A stretch of DNA of 64,000 bases from Anas platyrhynchos (taxonomy: Eukaryota; Chordata; Aves; Anseriformes; Anatidae): positions 13,379,501-13,443,500 of the forward strand of contig NC_092604.1 in assembly GCF_047663525.1 (NCBI RefSeq), read 5' to 3'. Position numbers and translations under genes: made by a program. Of this stretch, positions 14,801 through 29,800 are shown one piece after another (the stretch's first letter is position 1; the number at the start of each line of letters is the position of its first letter). The notes below the pieces were generated by a model. It was not told where the DNA came from. It did no database searches and saw only the letters and a list, made by a program, of their open reading frames with translations.

Positions 14801-17800
14801 GCTGTCAGGCAGTTTTGGAAGTGGTTAAGTAATTACAGGCTATGCTGACTTGCAGGTCTCTTAAGTTGTCCCAGGTGGGTGAACTCTGAGCCAGCTGTGG
14901 TACTCATCTGATGCCATGGGGTCAGATACTGCCCATGAACTGTCAAAAGGCTTAAAGACAGCTATTATAACTGATTCCCATGCCTCTTCTTGTGTAAGGA
15001 GCCTGTGAGGAAAGGGGTTTTCTTGATTTTTGTATCTGTATTCAATGTAAATAAACTGAGCCAGGTACCTGTTGATGTCTACATGAATTCAGTTAGAATT
15101 CCTGATTTGCAGTGTGTTTGATCTCTTTCTGATCTTAACTTCCTCCTCTCCCTTACCCTGGCTCCCCAGTTGCCTATCTATATTGTATTTTAATCTCAAA
15201 CTTGACTGTGCTGTTTTTGTTGTTGTGTTTAGGCCTGAATTAGTGGTTAAGAAGCTGCGTTACTATGCAAGGTTTATAGTGGTTTGTCTCTTGCTCAACA
15301 AAATGGATGTAGTAAAGGACCTTGTAAAGGTATGTTAAAATGATGATAAAGGTGGTGGGTGGGAGGCTGCTGTTCATTAAAGGCTTTTTTACCTAATTAA
15401 GGAATCTATAATATAGTCTATTTCATCTGAAATATCACTCATTACATCTATGATGTTTGCTGCTGCTACAACATAGCTTTTTTTTTTTTTTTTTTTTTTT
15501 TAATTTATTTTGATTGTGTGTTGGATGCCGCAGAAGGAAGGAATAACGTGGATTGATCTATGGAAAGACGTCAGTATTATGTGAACATTTGGCTAGAGAA
15601 AAAAATTACAAATTGATGTAGTTACTGGGAATAAACTGTAAGATGCACGTTAGCAATCTGAAAGTGTGGGAATCATCCGGTAGCTCTGAGTACATCTTCA
15701 TTCCTGTATGACACCGTATGGATGTGAAAGCCAGAGTCTCCTAGTTTGATATTGGGCTTATTTTCTCTTCTTTCCAAACTGCTGTCACTCTGTCCCATGT
15801 CTAGGACGCATCCTGAATATATTTTGCACCTTCCAGAGACCCATCAAAATAAAACCTTGCTAAGGGATATAAATATTACTATGAGATTGGAGAGGCTGAA
15901 TCTGCATATGCCTCTGCTGTGGGAGTAAAGTACTGACTGCATATAAACCAAAGTCTTTAGGTACAACGAATAAAGTACTGACCAAGGTTGATCATTGCCT
16001 TTTTGGCATATCTGGCATCCAACACAGTGAATATCCTCTGTGAGTCTGACATTTAATAATGACACTTAATGTTCCAATGACTTGCCAGTATTGTTTGAAC
16101 ACCAAGTAAAATATTCTAACAGTTACAACTGAGTTTGGGAGGTACCCTTTAGCTACACCAAAGGAACAGTATGCTTCTCCTGACAGCATATGTTTCCCAA
16201 ACCTCTCTGACAACCTTATGCAAGCAACTTCTGGCATTGACAGTTTTGTGTAGGTTGCATTACTGTCTTTTTGTCTAAGCTTACTTGAACTAGCAGTAGC
16301 AGCTAAAAAAGCCATACCATTCACTTTCTCAACGCATTTAAAGTTGCTTGTAAGCTTAAATTTGAGTCCTGTGTGTCCGTAGATTCAGGTAATAACCAGT
16401 GCTGTAGCTGTATGCGAGTGTGATAGTTACTAAACTTAACTCCAGATATGCTTTGCATTGGGACCTGATGAAAAGACACTTTTCGTTGCCAAAGCTCAAT
16501 GCAACATTGGCATTCTGTCTCTTGAAAGAGCACGCTTTGGCTAGCATGTTAGTCACAAGTGTGCTACATATGTTCTTAAGTAAAATGATTTTTTTTCCTT
16601 AAAGGCCAGCACAGCTAACCAAATTGTGAAGTTACTGAAGTTCTCAGTTTAAGAAGTAACTGTGTCTTTGAACTTTTTACGTCAGGAGCTGTCAGATGAA
16701 ATTGAAGACTACACTCATCGGTTTAATACTGAAGATCAGGTGGAGTGGAACCTGGTTCTGCAGGAAGTGGCAGCTTTTATTGAGGTGAGAATAGCGGTCT
16801 CTCTCAGTTGTCAGTTGTTGAGTTTTTTTTTTTTTGCAGGCGTTTTGACTGTGTTTTAAAGTGTGCTTTGTTGGAGTACTGGCCTTTTACACAGGCAACA
16901 CAAAAGCTGTTGGGAAATATAATGTAATCATGGCAGTTAACTGATAGTGTCTCTTAGCAAAGTTGTAATGTGACCAACTTCTGAAGTTTGTTAAAATAAA
17001 TGTATTTATTCTATCAAACAAGACAGTGTTCTACTTCCCTCTTTTTGTACAAGACATCATTGTGTAGCATGATTATGTATTTAAGTCTTGCCAGAATAGA
17101 TGGCAGCATTATCATTGATTGACTCAGCTCCCTTCCTAGTTCCTTCTAGGAAGGGAAGAAGTAGTGAAATAGTGCACAATTTTTCTGTGTTCTAGGAATG
17201 TGTAGTTTGTTCTGCATCAATTTGTAGGGTTGTTGATGGCATTTGGTTCCTCAGGTATAGAAAAGCTATAGGATAGGAAGCAGAGTTCGTGTTGTTTGAG
17301 GGAATACATTTTTTCTATCTGCTGTACCCTCAAGTACTTGTACCATGTATTTGCTTTAAGTCTCTAAAAGCGGTTTCTTTTCCAAATGCTAAGGCATTGC
17401 TGTGTGGCTTGCATGCAAACATCTGCATGGCAAATTAATTTTAAAAATCTGCCTCAGTTATGAAAGGTTTGTTGTAAGTGGCAAGACCTTCAGTCTTCTC
17501 TCTAACTGTAAATCTGTACATTCCATTGAATTCCTTATTTATTCTGGTTGTTTTTTTAGGCAGACCCTGTTATGGTTTTAAATGATGACAACACCATTGT
17601 AATCACCTCCAACAGGCTTTCTGAAACTGGAGCTCCATTGCTAGAACAGGGAATGATAGTGGGACAGCTTGCTCTTGCAGACGCACTGATTATTGGGAAC
17701 TGCAATAACCAGGTAACAGAGATTGTGAGGCCTTGGGCTTGTGTCTTTGGAGTTCAAAGTCCCTCCTCCTGTGACATCCCTTTGGATCATACAGTAGAAA

Positions 17801-20800
17801 CTAGAGATTGCAATAAAGTGATCACTGCCGTATTTTGGAAGTGATGCTTGCAGTGGGAGCAAACTTAAGGTGTCTCTTATTTCTGAGAACCTCTTAAGTT
17901 TGTTTGTTGTTTTTTTCAGATATTACACCTGTGGTACTTACCTCATATTGCTTATTATTCATCATGTCAATAAGTAGATACAGATGATTTTTCATATAAC
18001 AGATCAATTTTAGCAATGTTCAAGCACGACTGGCTTGTAAGCTGTCTAGAAAAACCTTGACTCGGGCTTTCATATGATATACCCCAGCTTGTTGCAACTT
18101 CAGTTGCGACAGGAAGGGATTTTCAAAAGATATTCAAGGTCTTGTGTTTTACATGATGATGATAATGAAGTTGTGCAAACATCATGACTTTTCTCTGAGC
18201 TCTTTTTTCAGGTAAGCAAGTTTTATCCAAATTACAGTCTGTGTATCTTCCAGATTTTGTCTAGATTCACAGTACATAGTGGGTTCCAGCACTTGATTTG
18301 TAAACACCTCAGGAAAGTCTAACTTGTGAAGTAGAGCCTGCATGACAGTGAACTGGCCTAGAGGACCTTTAATAAACAGACTTTGTCCTCTCTGAGCTCT
18401 TCTAAGACGTTAATGGGTCTTTAGAGATTCAGAGATGATACTGACAGAAAGCAGTCTGTCTGGGATGCTGTTGAATCTGTTATCTGGATAATTGCAAAGA
18501 AAGAGACTGTTTAATTTGTGTCTGGCAGAGTAAACCATTTAACTTTTTTTGCAGGTCAAGTTCAGTGAATTAACAATTGATATGTTTCGAATGCTACAAG
18601 CACTTGAAAGGGAACCAATGAATTTAGCTTCACAGATGAACAAACCTGGAATGCAAGTGAGTTCCATTTCAGTGACAAATCTGACAACAGATCTTAATAG
18701 ATTAAAAAAAAAAAAAAAAGTTGTAATATTTCTGTACTGTCCCTGTGCACAGCAGGTTATGAAGGGTGGCTCAAAGCCTTGGAATTTAACTCAAGTAATC
18801 CATTCTTGTTGTTGTTTTCTTGGAGAAACCTCTAATAGTGTGTAAAGTATCAAAAGTGAATATTTGGGTATCATTTCACAAAAGGTTTACTCTGGTATAG
18901 TTTGAGTACTGCTGAAGGGGTGTAATGGCTGTCCTTGTCCGTGTACATTCACCCATTATTTTGTTTTCTCTCTAGCAGACATGCAGCCACACAAGTTCAT
19001 CAGCTTGCTAATTCCTAGGAAGTTTAAATGTTCCCTCCAGAGAAAGCACAAAAAAACCTTTATCTGTAGGCAGAATTAAATAGCTATATTTTAATTTATT
19101 CAGGTGACAGGGGGAGTGTGTTTTTTTGTTTTTCATTCTTTTCATGGGTTCTGCTTTAGAGAATAAGAAAGATCTAGATAAAATGAAGGATAATATAAAG
19201 TTCTGGTGCAAGTACTGTGCATCATACTTTACAGTGTAGTAGGAAATGCTGCACAGACGGATCATTTGTATGAAAAATACATTGAAGGTGAGCATTCTAA
19301 TATAAATTTAGAGGCTTACGAAGCTGCATTTTAAATATAAAGTTTTTGTTTTGTTTTGTTTTGTTTTTCAACAGGAGTCAACAGAGAAACCAGCCAGGCG
19401 GGAAAACCCCCATAAATATCTGCTTTATAAACCAACTTTCAGCCAGCTGTATACGTTTTTAGCAGCATCATTTAAGGTTTGTGAAAGTGGTCATTTCTGG
19501 CTGCCTGCATGCTCAGCCTTTTGCAGAAAACAAAAGTATCTCCTTCCTCATGTGGCCAGTCCATAGACAGGTGGAATATAGATTTTTTTTTTACAGGTCT
19601 ATACGGGAACCTGGATGTGTTGTGCTTTTATCCAGATGAGAAGCTGAAAGGGTCAGGGGGAAGAGTCAGATATTGCAGACCCTGCAGACCCCATGGAACT
19701 TTTGATTTCCGTTCTGTATTTGAAAATCTTTTTTTTTTTTTAAATAAAATTGCTGTTTGAACCACTAATGTCAGCTTAAATGTCAATATGGAAAAAAAAG
19801 TGTTAATCTATCTCCAGTTTACATTTTTGTCTATGTACTCACCTGTTTGAAGGGGTTATGTAGTGGGGCGAGTTACATACACCTAAGAATAATAGAATGA
19901 AGGGAAGCTAGAAGCAGAAGTAGTACAATCTTAAATTATGACATTTTTACTAAGATGTTGGTGGTATATTATAATAAATTTATACATTTTCTCCCTTGCT
20001 ACTCTTCTCTCTATTTGAATTTCAGGAGCTGCCTGCAAACAGTGTACTGCTGATTTACTTGTCTGCCACGGGCGTGTTCCCATCAGGTCGTTCGGATAGT
20101 GAAGGTACAATAAAGGAATGCTCCCTGTCATGAACAGGGCTTGAATTCTCTATGTGTTCCAGGACAAGTGGCCAAGAAAGATGTCACAAAGCTCCTTTTA
20201 AAAGACAAGTCAATTTTATTCTCCTGTCTATTTAGTCAGATAGTCTTTTCTTTGCACAAACAGTAGTTAATTCCATGTATCTTAGTTAGTGTTCATTAAC
20301 CTGAGACCTTTTCAGGGGACATAGATAGTTTTTGATGCATCTGAAGTATTAAAAGCTTCACCAATTTTAAAGACTACATGTCTCTGTTGATGCATCCGTG
20401 CAAAGTTAATAAAATAGCTAAATGGCACTTTGTGATTCTTTCAAATCTCCAGTACCATGAGAACATCTGGTCAGGAAATGGCTGGTAAAAGGGCTGAAGC
20501 ATCTGCAGGGATTGTTCTATTTGTGTGTTTGTTAATGTGACAATTCAAGCCCTTCTCATGATTTTTTGACAATTCCCCTCACCTCATCCTCCTATTCTTT
20601 GCAATCTAGCAGAATATTTGGATGCAGCTGCAGTCTAAAAGTTGAAAACTGGTTGGCTGAAGCAAACACAGTCAAAAGATCTGTTTATATAATTTAAGGG
20701 AAAAAAATGTTTTTAACATCCTAAATATTGTACACGCCTCATCTGTTTGAGACTTGCATTCCTTTATAAGATGCATGCCTTGTCCATTCTCATGCATGAT

Positions 20801-23800
20801 TTTTGAGCTCTCAAAATGTTAAAGGAAAAAAAAAATCTCTGTCAACTTCTGATTGTGGCAGTGATTTTTTTTACATGCTTTTAACATTTTATTTTTTGCT
20901 ATGACTTGGTGGTGGCTTCTAACTGAACTGTGTTCTTTACTGTATTACGTTCACTTCACTGCATGTATTATTTCAGCTTAGTACTTTACCATAGAGCCAT
21001 CAAGGCTCCGTTTTCTGTAAATCTGAATAGTTAGACTTTAGTTTTTATTAAATGAATCTCATTACAACTGCATTCTTTTAATAAGGTAGTGTAATCTGCA
21101 CAGACCAAAAAGTTCTACCTTATTAAAAGGGAGAGCAGCTGCAAGCTGCACTGTTGATTGCCTGTAAGCAGTTTGTCAGATCACATTAAACATTTGTAAC
21201 AATACTAAATTAATGTATGTTCTGCTCCTAATTTTCTATTCCCAAAGCTTCCCTTAAAATGGAAGGGTGTCTTACATATCCAAGCCTGAAAAAAGATGCA
21301 TTTGGTGGCCAAATACTAGTCTTTCAACTCTGTAAATATATAACAGAATTAGGAAAACCTAATACTGTCTTTTACTAATGTTAATGATGCTTCATAACTG
21401 TATCAATTGCAGAAATACTTCTTGGTATTTCTAGTGCATTTTTTTTTTGTAGGGTTTGGTATTTTTATTACTTTCATCTTTGCACTAAATCAAACAGATA
21501 GGCAGGTGCTCAGTTGTATAAGATTAGCAGAATCTTTCTTTAGGTTGCCTTAGGAGCACGTGTCCAGGGTGTGTGCATTTAAAAACTGTGAATTCTGTAT
21601 TTGAAATCTTAAAAATAAATCTTCGCTGCAGATTTGAAACCCAGTTAAAATGTTTTTACCTTTCTAGAAGTATTAAAAGCATATTAATTCTTTGAGCTTT
21701 TTCTTTTCCCCTTTGCAGACTTCTTACTGCAGATATTATATCCATTCTGAGAGGCAAAAGGGTTTTTGATTGATTTAGCATTAGTTTTTGGTCAGATTCT
21801 GATCCTAGAATATACTAGCTTACATAGTAATTTAACAGAGGTATTGATTTTCCTGTATGAAACATGTAATGGGTTTTAAACTTTTTGCTATGTAGTATAA
21901 TGAGAGACAGTATTTGGACCTGTTGTGCTATATTTGTGGATAAATAGTAATTAGAAATTACAAAGTTCTGTTGTTTTCTTCTATTTGATAGATGCTGAAA
22001 CCACTAAAAATGCTTACAACTGAGCTAGTAAAGTCTCCAGGTTCCTCCACCCTGTCCCTAGAGCTATAGTAGTTCAGATTCACATAGTTCTCTGGGATTT
22101 TTGGTTGCTTCTTTCCTTTCATGTATTCATTAAATCCATAACAGAGCTGACTTAACCTCTGCTAATTTTAACTTTTTTTTTTTTTTTTTACCGTGTGTAG
22201 GTCCATATGATTTTGGTGGTGTTCTGACAAATAGTAACCGGGACGTTATAAATGGAGATGCTATCCACAAGCGAAACCAATCATACAAGGAGATGCACTG
22301 GTAAGTCTCATGAATGTGACAACTGAGAAGAATTTGTCTTTAGTAGAGAAAAATACGTCAAAGCCTCTTGAATTCAAACTTGTCATTGTAGAACATCATA
22401 AATATAGATTGGCTTGAATTTCAAGAATTAGAAATGAATTTGGAATTCTGAATGATGATTTAGGCACTGAAAAGTATTACTGTGACTTAAGAAAAGTTCT
22501 TTATTATTGGAAAATGGATGATAAGTTCGGAAGAAGATAAACATCTCTTCTTGGGAAGGAGCTAATAACAAGTCTGGTAGCCCACATTACAGAGAATACC
22601 AAATTAATTCTGCAGTTACTTTCTCAGGATGCACCTGAAGATCAGGGCAAGAGGAATCTGCTTTGTTTTTATCTGGACATGGGCAGCTGTGTATCTGAGA
22701 AACTTCTGCACTGTCACAGCTTTGTAGCGATTCTAGTGCTCTGTGAAGCATCTCTTTCTCTTTTCAGTCTTCACCCTGGAGATCTCTACCCTTTCACAAG
22801 GAAGCCTCTCTTTATCATTGTGGATTCGTCAAATAGCGTCGCCTATAAGGTAAGGCTCTTGAAGGCAGCTACTTACATGATAGGATACAGTGTCAACCCC
22901 TAGTTAGCTTACACTTTTAATGGGCTATTTTTTTAAACACTTTGTATTCAGTCTTTCTTTTCTTTTGAGGTTGTGCATGCTAGTCAGGATCTGATCCTAT
23001 GAATAGGAACAAGAAGGAGAACCACATGAACAGCCGCTCATTGGAAAGTAATAAATCCTCCTGGAGGGAAAAAAGGTTCAAGATTTCCAAGATCTCTGGT
23101 GGGAGGTTTATTTTTGTTATATACCAAAGACAAATCTTGGTGCGTGTGCATGGGGGAGGGAGCTAACTAATCTGCTTTTTCTTTTTCCAGTCGTCCAGCA
23201 CTCAGTTGCTTTTAACCAACAGAAACGAGTCAAAGCATTGAGCCTGATCTTTTAAAACACGGGGTGTCTGTGTCTGAAAAGTGTCTCAACCAAGGAAATA
23301 ACAAGACTCAAATTAGCATCCAGTGTTACTGTAGAGTGGTATATGCTTGGACAATCAGTCTCCTTCTAGGGGGCTGTCGACTTAAAGTAGAATTACTCCA
23401 TGCCAAATCACCTTTGGGAATCTGCAATTCGGGTAATAAAGAAGCAGGCATTTTCAATCTCAGTTGCCAGTTGCATCTGGATAGCATTATGACAATTATT
23501 TAATTCCTGAATGGGATATTAAGAATATGCTGTGTCTGGGGATAGTGCCACTTCCTTATGTCTTCCTTTTTCGTAGCTCCATTATTTGCAGTGAGAAAAG
23601 TGAATGTTCACAGCTGCATTTCTGAAGAGGAATAGGGACGTCTAGTGGCCAGATGAACTTGTTCTTTGTTCAGTATCCATAGTCTGTGTCATTTGTTTTA
23701 AAGGCATGTGTTGGCTAACAAGTTACTAAATTTGTGATCAGTATAATTCAGAATCGTCCAGCATTGAATCACAGAATTTTTACCCAACGGTTTTAAACAT

Positions 23801-26800
23801 GATATGGCCCTCTCTGTAGGTTTTTCTGCTTGTTGTATTGCAATGTATTTCAAAGGGCTTTTTAACCACATTTAACTTTGCTGCACTAGATATCAACACA
23901 AATCTGCTTTTTGTTAAATTCCCTTCTCTATTTTAGGATGGTTTCCTTGTCTTTCTGAGAAGATGAGGATTTGGTAGGGGTTTATTTTCCTTTGCTCTTT
24001 CTTGACATTGGTTCTGGTATAACAACAGGGGAATTTGGGTTTGTTTCAGGGGGAAGAGAGCAGTTTGGTTCCCCCCTTTCTCTCTAGTAGATTTGCTGAA
24101 AGTGGTCAAGTGGATCAGCTCTGGAAGAGACAGTAAGGGATTTCTGGAGATCCTTTGTTCCAGTACAGCTCTAGACATAGCAGGCTTCTGTGGATAGCTT
24201 AGAGCAAAGGATCTTTTTGAGGTCATGGATTCTCACCTACAGATTTGTACCTGTTTTGAGTATAATTGCCAAGTTTTTTCACTTTAGAATTCACTTTTTG
24301 TACTAAATGTTAAGTTGATAACTGAATTATCTTTAGATTGCATTTTTTTTGGGGGGGGGGGGGGGCACACGGTATGTAAAAACTTGAGTCTCCAATTTTT
24401 TTTACCTTGTTCTGCAGTGAACTGACCATCAGTGGTATAAAATACTCCCAGTGCTCTGCCTGTTAAGCACACAGAACAGCTGGTGTAAAAGAGGTGCTGT
24501 AGTTCCTGCCTTTATTAAGGAGCACAGAAATGTGAATGGTGTGGGTATAATTGTGAGGAATCTAAGAACAGAATGAAAAAAAAAAAAAGCATGGTCCTCT
24601 ATTAATATATATATATATATTTAGCATTTAAGAACCTGCACTCACCTTCACAGACGACTGCCATTGCACCTAGGCAGATGAGTATGTGGGAATGGGTGTA
24701 GGGTTTTTGGTTTGTTTCCAACTGAAGGTCAGTGTCAGAGTTCTCGATATCAGTACTTCCTAGCCCTTATCTGTTGTTGTTCTGCAAATGTTTACATGCT
24801 TGGTTTCAGGTAGCCAGAATATACTGATAGTGTTATCCTGCAAATACCCTCCGGGTGTGTTACGAGATGCTTTGTAGACTCAAGCACTGGCACAAACAAA
24901 GAGGTTCTGTGCAATTGTGTGAGAAGTTGAAGGCAGTGTACTGACTTTCTTTCCACATGGCTGCTCTGATCTCTCCTGATAGGACAGCAGCTATCCTGAC
25001 ATTTAAATGTCACTGCTAGCAACACCGGCAGTAACAGCAACTGCTCACACATCTTTTTCTACACCCATTTCTGATCTTCTGCGTGCATTCTCATTCTCAC
25101 TGTCTTTCTCGAAGGTTTAAATGGTGATGACTGGAAGTCAGTCTTGCCAGGAAGTGATTTGCCAGTTTGCCAAATCAGCGGCACTTACTTGAATAGCTTC
25201 CTTCCCTATATATTTAGCTGAAAGTGGAAGAGAACTGCACATCAAGCATATCTATGTAAAGCTTTGAATATTTTTTACATCTCCATTTAAATATAGATGG
25301 CTGTGCTTTCGAAGGTTACCACTGTGTATGTGGATGAAATAATATTTTAAATTCAGGATGTTCTTGTAGCTGTGGTTGTCTAAGATTATGATCTAATCCA
25401 AAGGCTTAAAGAGTACTCCTCCAGCCACTAAGAATGCGAAGTCTTTGTTGGTGATGTGATATAATACTCAGTAAAACTTGCTTGTGAAATGATCTTTTTG
25501 GTGATGACAGGTAGCTCTTTTTTGGAAAGAGATGTTTATGAGATGTGAAATGTATTTTTAAAAGCAGCAGTGCTTCTTTTGGAAGGCTTGAATATTGAAG
25601 TAAAAAAAGAGTCAATTTTGAACCCCCAAAACACCTTTTTTGCGTTGTCCATGCACTGAGGGGTAGGTTATTCCTTACCCAGAACTGCTGTTAACCTCTA
25701 CCCTGCAGGGCTGTTTTTTTCCTGTTTACGTTGTGGTCATACTCTCTAAATCATGGCTCCTTTTCCTTTGTTGTATGTGTGCACACAACTCTTTTCTGTT
25801 GAAGTCAGGGGCTAAGGTGGTGGAGAGTGAATCCTGGTGTTTGCTTGGGCTGTGTCTGGGCAAGCCCTGAAACAGGTACCTGGAAGCTTGAGAGTCTTAT
25901 TCTCCTGGATCTACAGTTTAGACATAGCGACTGCATGTAAGCAATCATCTTCCAGAGAGCTGTGAGTTAGGGTAAACCAGGTCGTTTCTCCTCTTTGTAG
26001 GATGTAGTTGTTTTGTTGACTTAACCTCTTATGGGACATTTAGAGTCCAAAATGTTCTCCGATGTTGTCAATGAATAATACCCTTTCTGAGATATGAATG
26101 ACCCTTGGTTTTGCTGTAGGGAGCATTTAATAGCATTGCTATGTTTACTGAGGGAGTGTACGGGAAATCTACTTTGGTCTCTACTTGGTGATACAAAATT
26201 GAAATCAACATGTGGATCTGTTCATGAATCCTAAGCATGTGTGTTGCTTGAGAGTGTGTGACCTGCAAGTGCCTGTTCAGTTCAAACTGGCAATGTGGAG
26301 TGGTGACTCCTGGAGTTTTAAACTCCTTCTTCAGTTTTAAGAAAGCTATTGTTGACAAGAGATATGAGAGGTAATGCAGGCAGGTTGTTTAAATGAAAAA
26401 TGTTTTTTTGTTTTGTTTTGTTTTTTGTTTTCCTTAGTAATCATTATTACCAATGAACATACCTCTTAGATACATAGTAGGACTATTACCAGGTAACTGT
26501 TGGTGAAACTAGACATGCTTCTTTTGAGGTTTTTGGAGAAATTTCTGTGCCACAGGACACTGGTACAATATTTAAGATGCTGGTCCCAGAAATGGTTATT
26601 TTACAATACGACTTCAGTATAGCAGATGTTGAGGTCATGACCTACTTCTTTTAAAGCAAATGTATTTTAAAACTTTTCTCCATTGATCTCTTCTGTTTCA
26701 TCAGAAAGAAAAGTGTAAAGAATTCACTTTGGTTGGATAGTTCAATTGGTATTGAGGAAAGACAGTAGATCTGTTCTGACCTGAAAACCAATGGCTTTTA

Positions 26801-29800
26801 TTTTTATTGCAGAACATGGTTGGGTTTTTGTTTAGTTTCTCAAGTAATGTGTTACTACTGAAAGGTGTATTTCTATGAAATCGGTGTCTGCTATCGATAG
26901 CAGTGAAATGAGAGAATTAAATATCCTTAAATGTGTAATGGGTTACATTCCTTCTGTCTGTGTTCTAGGAGTAAGTCCATTTGTCAGCCCTACTGTCAAT
27001 GCTTAACTGTGTGACAGGCGTTAGCGCATCCTCTGTCATGAATAGCATTTGTACCCTTAACCTGTTAAATATTCAAAAGCAAGCAGAGTGACAATCAATA
27101 CTTCAAAATTCTTATCTGTTACAGAATTTCACAAACTTATTTGGACAACCATTGGTGTGCTTGCTTTCTCCAACAGCATATCCAAAAGCATTACAAGGTA
27201 TGTGTAGTACATTGCATTTCCTAACAAGCTACAGTTGTGTCATTTGTCCATCTCAAACATATGTAGTGTAGGTTCTTCAGGAAGAGATATCCTTTTACCA
27301 TTATTTATCCCCTAAATAAAATTAACTTTCTTTATGTCAATTCTATCATACTACTTTAAGTTTATGGCAAGTAGCGTACTGTAACAACAGACAGCTTCAA
27401 CAAGTGCTAAAAGGCAAAGTTGCTCCTACACAAAGACTCGGAATACTGCCTGCTCATTGTTGGGATTCTAATTATTGTATTACTGCTTATTTATCATTGT
27501 TATTATTAGTACTTGGGGTAGTTTTATTAGTACCAGAAAGTCAGCAGAGTCAGTTAAGGTATCAGCTTTTAAATACCAGATGTAGAGCAAAATCTTCTCA
27601 GAGCCACATAGAGAGATGTTAAGCAGGTATCGTGATCAGATGTACAAGAAACAGAAGCTTCTCATTTGTTTTAGAACTAGTCCTGTTACTTAGCTGAAAC
27701 CTGAGTAGAAAGTAAATATTGTAATAATGAATCCCGTTTAAACAGAAACTCTGAAAAACAGAGCTTAATTCTTTATCGAATACCAGATGCTTTTGTGGTG
27801 TTCACTGACCAGTCAGGAATGTCTTGCTGCAGCGCTGCAGGTGGGGCACAGTGCACTACAGCGCCGTGCAGAGACTTCTTAGCTGAACCTAACTGAGCCC
27901 CCGTGCCAGTGTGGCATTTTATCATGCAGGACTGTGTGCCTGTGTCCTGAAGAAGGAAGAGTTGCACCAAAGCGAGTTAGTAAGCCTTGCTGAGGAAGAA
28001 GTGTTTGGACACGATCTTCTTATGTGCATTACCTTTCTTTTTTTGGCTTCTCAGTTTATGGAGCTGAAGCTCCGTGTTGAACTGCATGGAATAAATGGAC
28101 TTTAAGATATTGTGATGCCCGACAAAAGAGTGACTGTGTAGACTTTTGGGAGGTTGTATAGGTTCAACTGTCTGGTTCTGTGAGTGGAATAAGAATGTCC
28201 ATGTTTAACTAACAATTCCTCGTAGGGTTTATAATCAGCACCTTTTATCAGTTGTTTCAGGTACAACTTGTATGTTCAAGTTGTGTGCACAAAATGATGA
28301 CACAGGCTTCCTACAGTACATGGGAGAATCTCATTTTTCTTGGTGTTAATGCACATCTCCAGTGAGCCTTTATTGCTAGTCATGTGCATCACCTTGAGAA
28401 CAGATCTTCCACAAAAGGAGAATATATGTAGCTAACACAACCCAGTAGTTCTGCTGTTAGAGCATTTAGTGGGTGAGTGACTCCATTCTGTGGCAGGGAC
28501 CTCTTTTCTGTTTCGTGTGCCAAATGTATCTCTTTGTCTATTGATTTGTAGATCAGTCTCAGCGGGGTAGCCTCTTCACACTCTTTCTGAACAATCCTTT
28601 AATGGCATTCCTATTTGTCTCTGGATTATCAAGCATGCGCAGAGGTTTGTGGGAGAAGTGTCAAGACTATCTTAGAAAAATCAATCGAGATATTGCCCAG
28701 CTGCTGACCCACTCCCGCTCCATAGGTACGTGCCTACAGATGTACAACTAAGACTTAGTATGCTGCTTCAGGAGATGTTGGTTGTTCTTGCCCAGCCTTA
28801 CCAAGGGACAGAACAGTGAATAAAGTGAATGCACAGGTATTTGTGGTGGTTTCCTCCACGTCTTTTCTTGTTCTTAAAGCCTTTCTAACTTGAGTTTTCT
28901 TTGTTGCCTTCCTTTGCAGATCAGTCCTTTCTTCAATTCTTTGGGGATGAATTTCTTCGTTTGCTTCTAACAAGATTTATTTTCTGCTCGGCTACTATGA
29001 GGATGCACAAAATTTTCCGGGTATGCAGGGACTTCTGTCCTTTTGTGAGAGCAACAATTGAGTGCATATAGAATTGCAGGTTGGAAGGGTCTTATTGCTA
29101 AGCATATCATTGTGAGTTCAGAAAGACAGCTGATTCTCACGTGCTAATGACTTCAGCTTGTATTGAATTTGTGCCTCTTTACCTCTCCAAAGGCGTGAAG
29201 CCTCTGACTTGCTTCAGTCTTATTTTTCTACATAAGTAGCAGACACTTATGAGATTCACTTATGTCACTCTAAGCAGCCTTGTCTGGTAGAACAATTCCT
29301 CTTAATAATTCAAGATTATTATTTCAATGCAACTAAAAAGCTGTAAAACAAGAGTGTAAGAGGAAGTGGGAGTAGTGGAACTTTATTGCTGGGAATGTAT
29401 TTTAGCACAAATAGTTCGAAAGGTGTTTGAAGTTTGAGTAAACTAAACATGAAGATGGTGTTTTCCCTCCCTGTTGGTTAGTGCTGTGCCAACAGTGAAG
29501 TCCTACTTCTGGATCTACACCATTTTCTATTTCTAATTGTTGGCATATAAACTGCCTGCTCTGTTTTAAACATTAGAGGAAAAAACAAAACAAAACAAAA
29601 CAAAACAACACAAAAGTCAAAACACAGAAAGGTGCAGTATTCCTCTCATCTAACTGCAGTCGCCTGGTAGCTTTCCAAACCTAAGTTAATCTACCTTGGC
29701 TTCCTTGGTATCGGGGAAAAGTAGGTTATCTGTGAGCGGGGATGGATTCGCCCCCCGTGTCTTAGATATTTGTTTTAGGATGAGATGAATCTCCCAGTGG

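Noticed and set aside
29072-29096. GCAGGTTGGAAGGGTCTTA, recalling a CR1 LINE 3' region
   Set aside because: Similarity stops within about 20 bases, there is no CR1-type terminal repeat, and the flanks do not match. The GAATCACAGAAT word near 23765 fails in the same way.
29584-29610. (CAAAA)n runs here and at about 46615, with (TTTTG)n at 19349 and 26404, considered as retroposon tails
   Set aside because: No element body or target-site duplication was recognised beside any of them, so they are recorded as simple repeats only.
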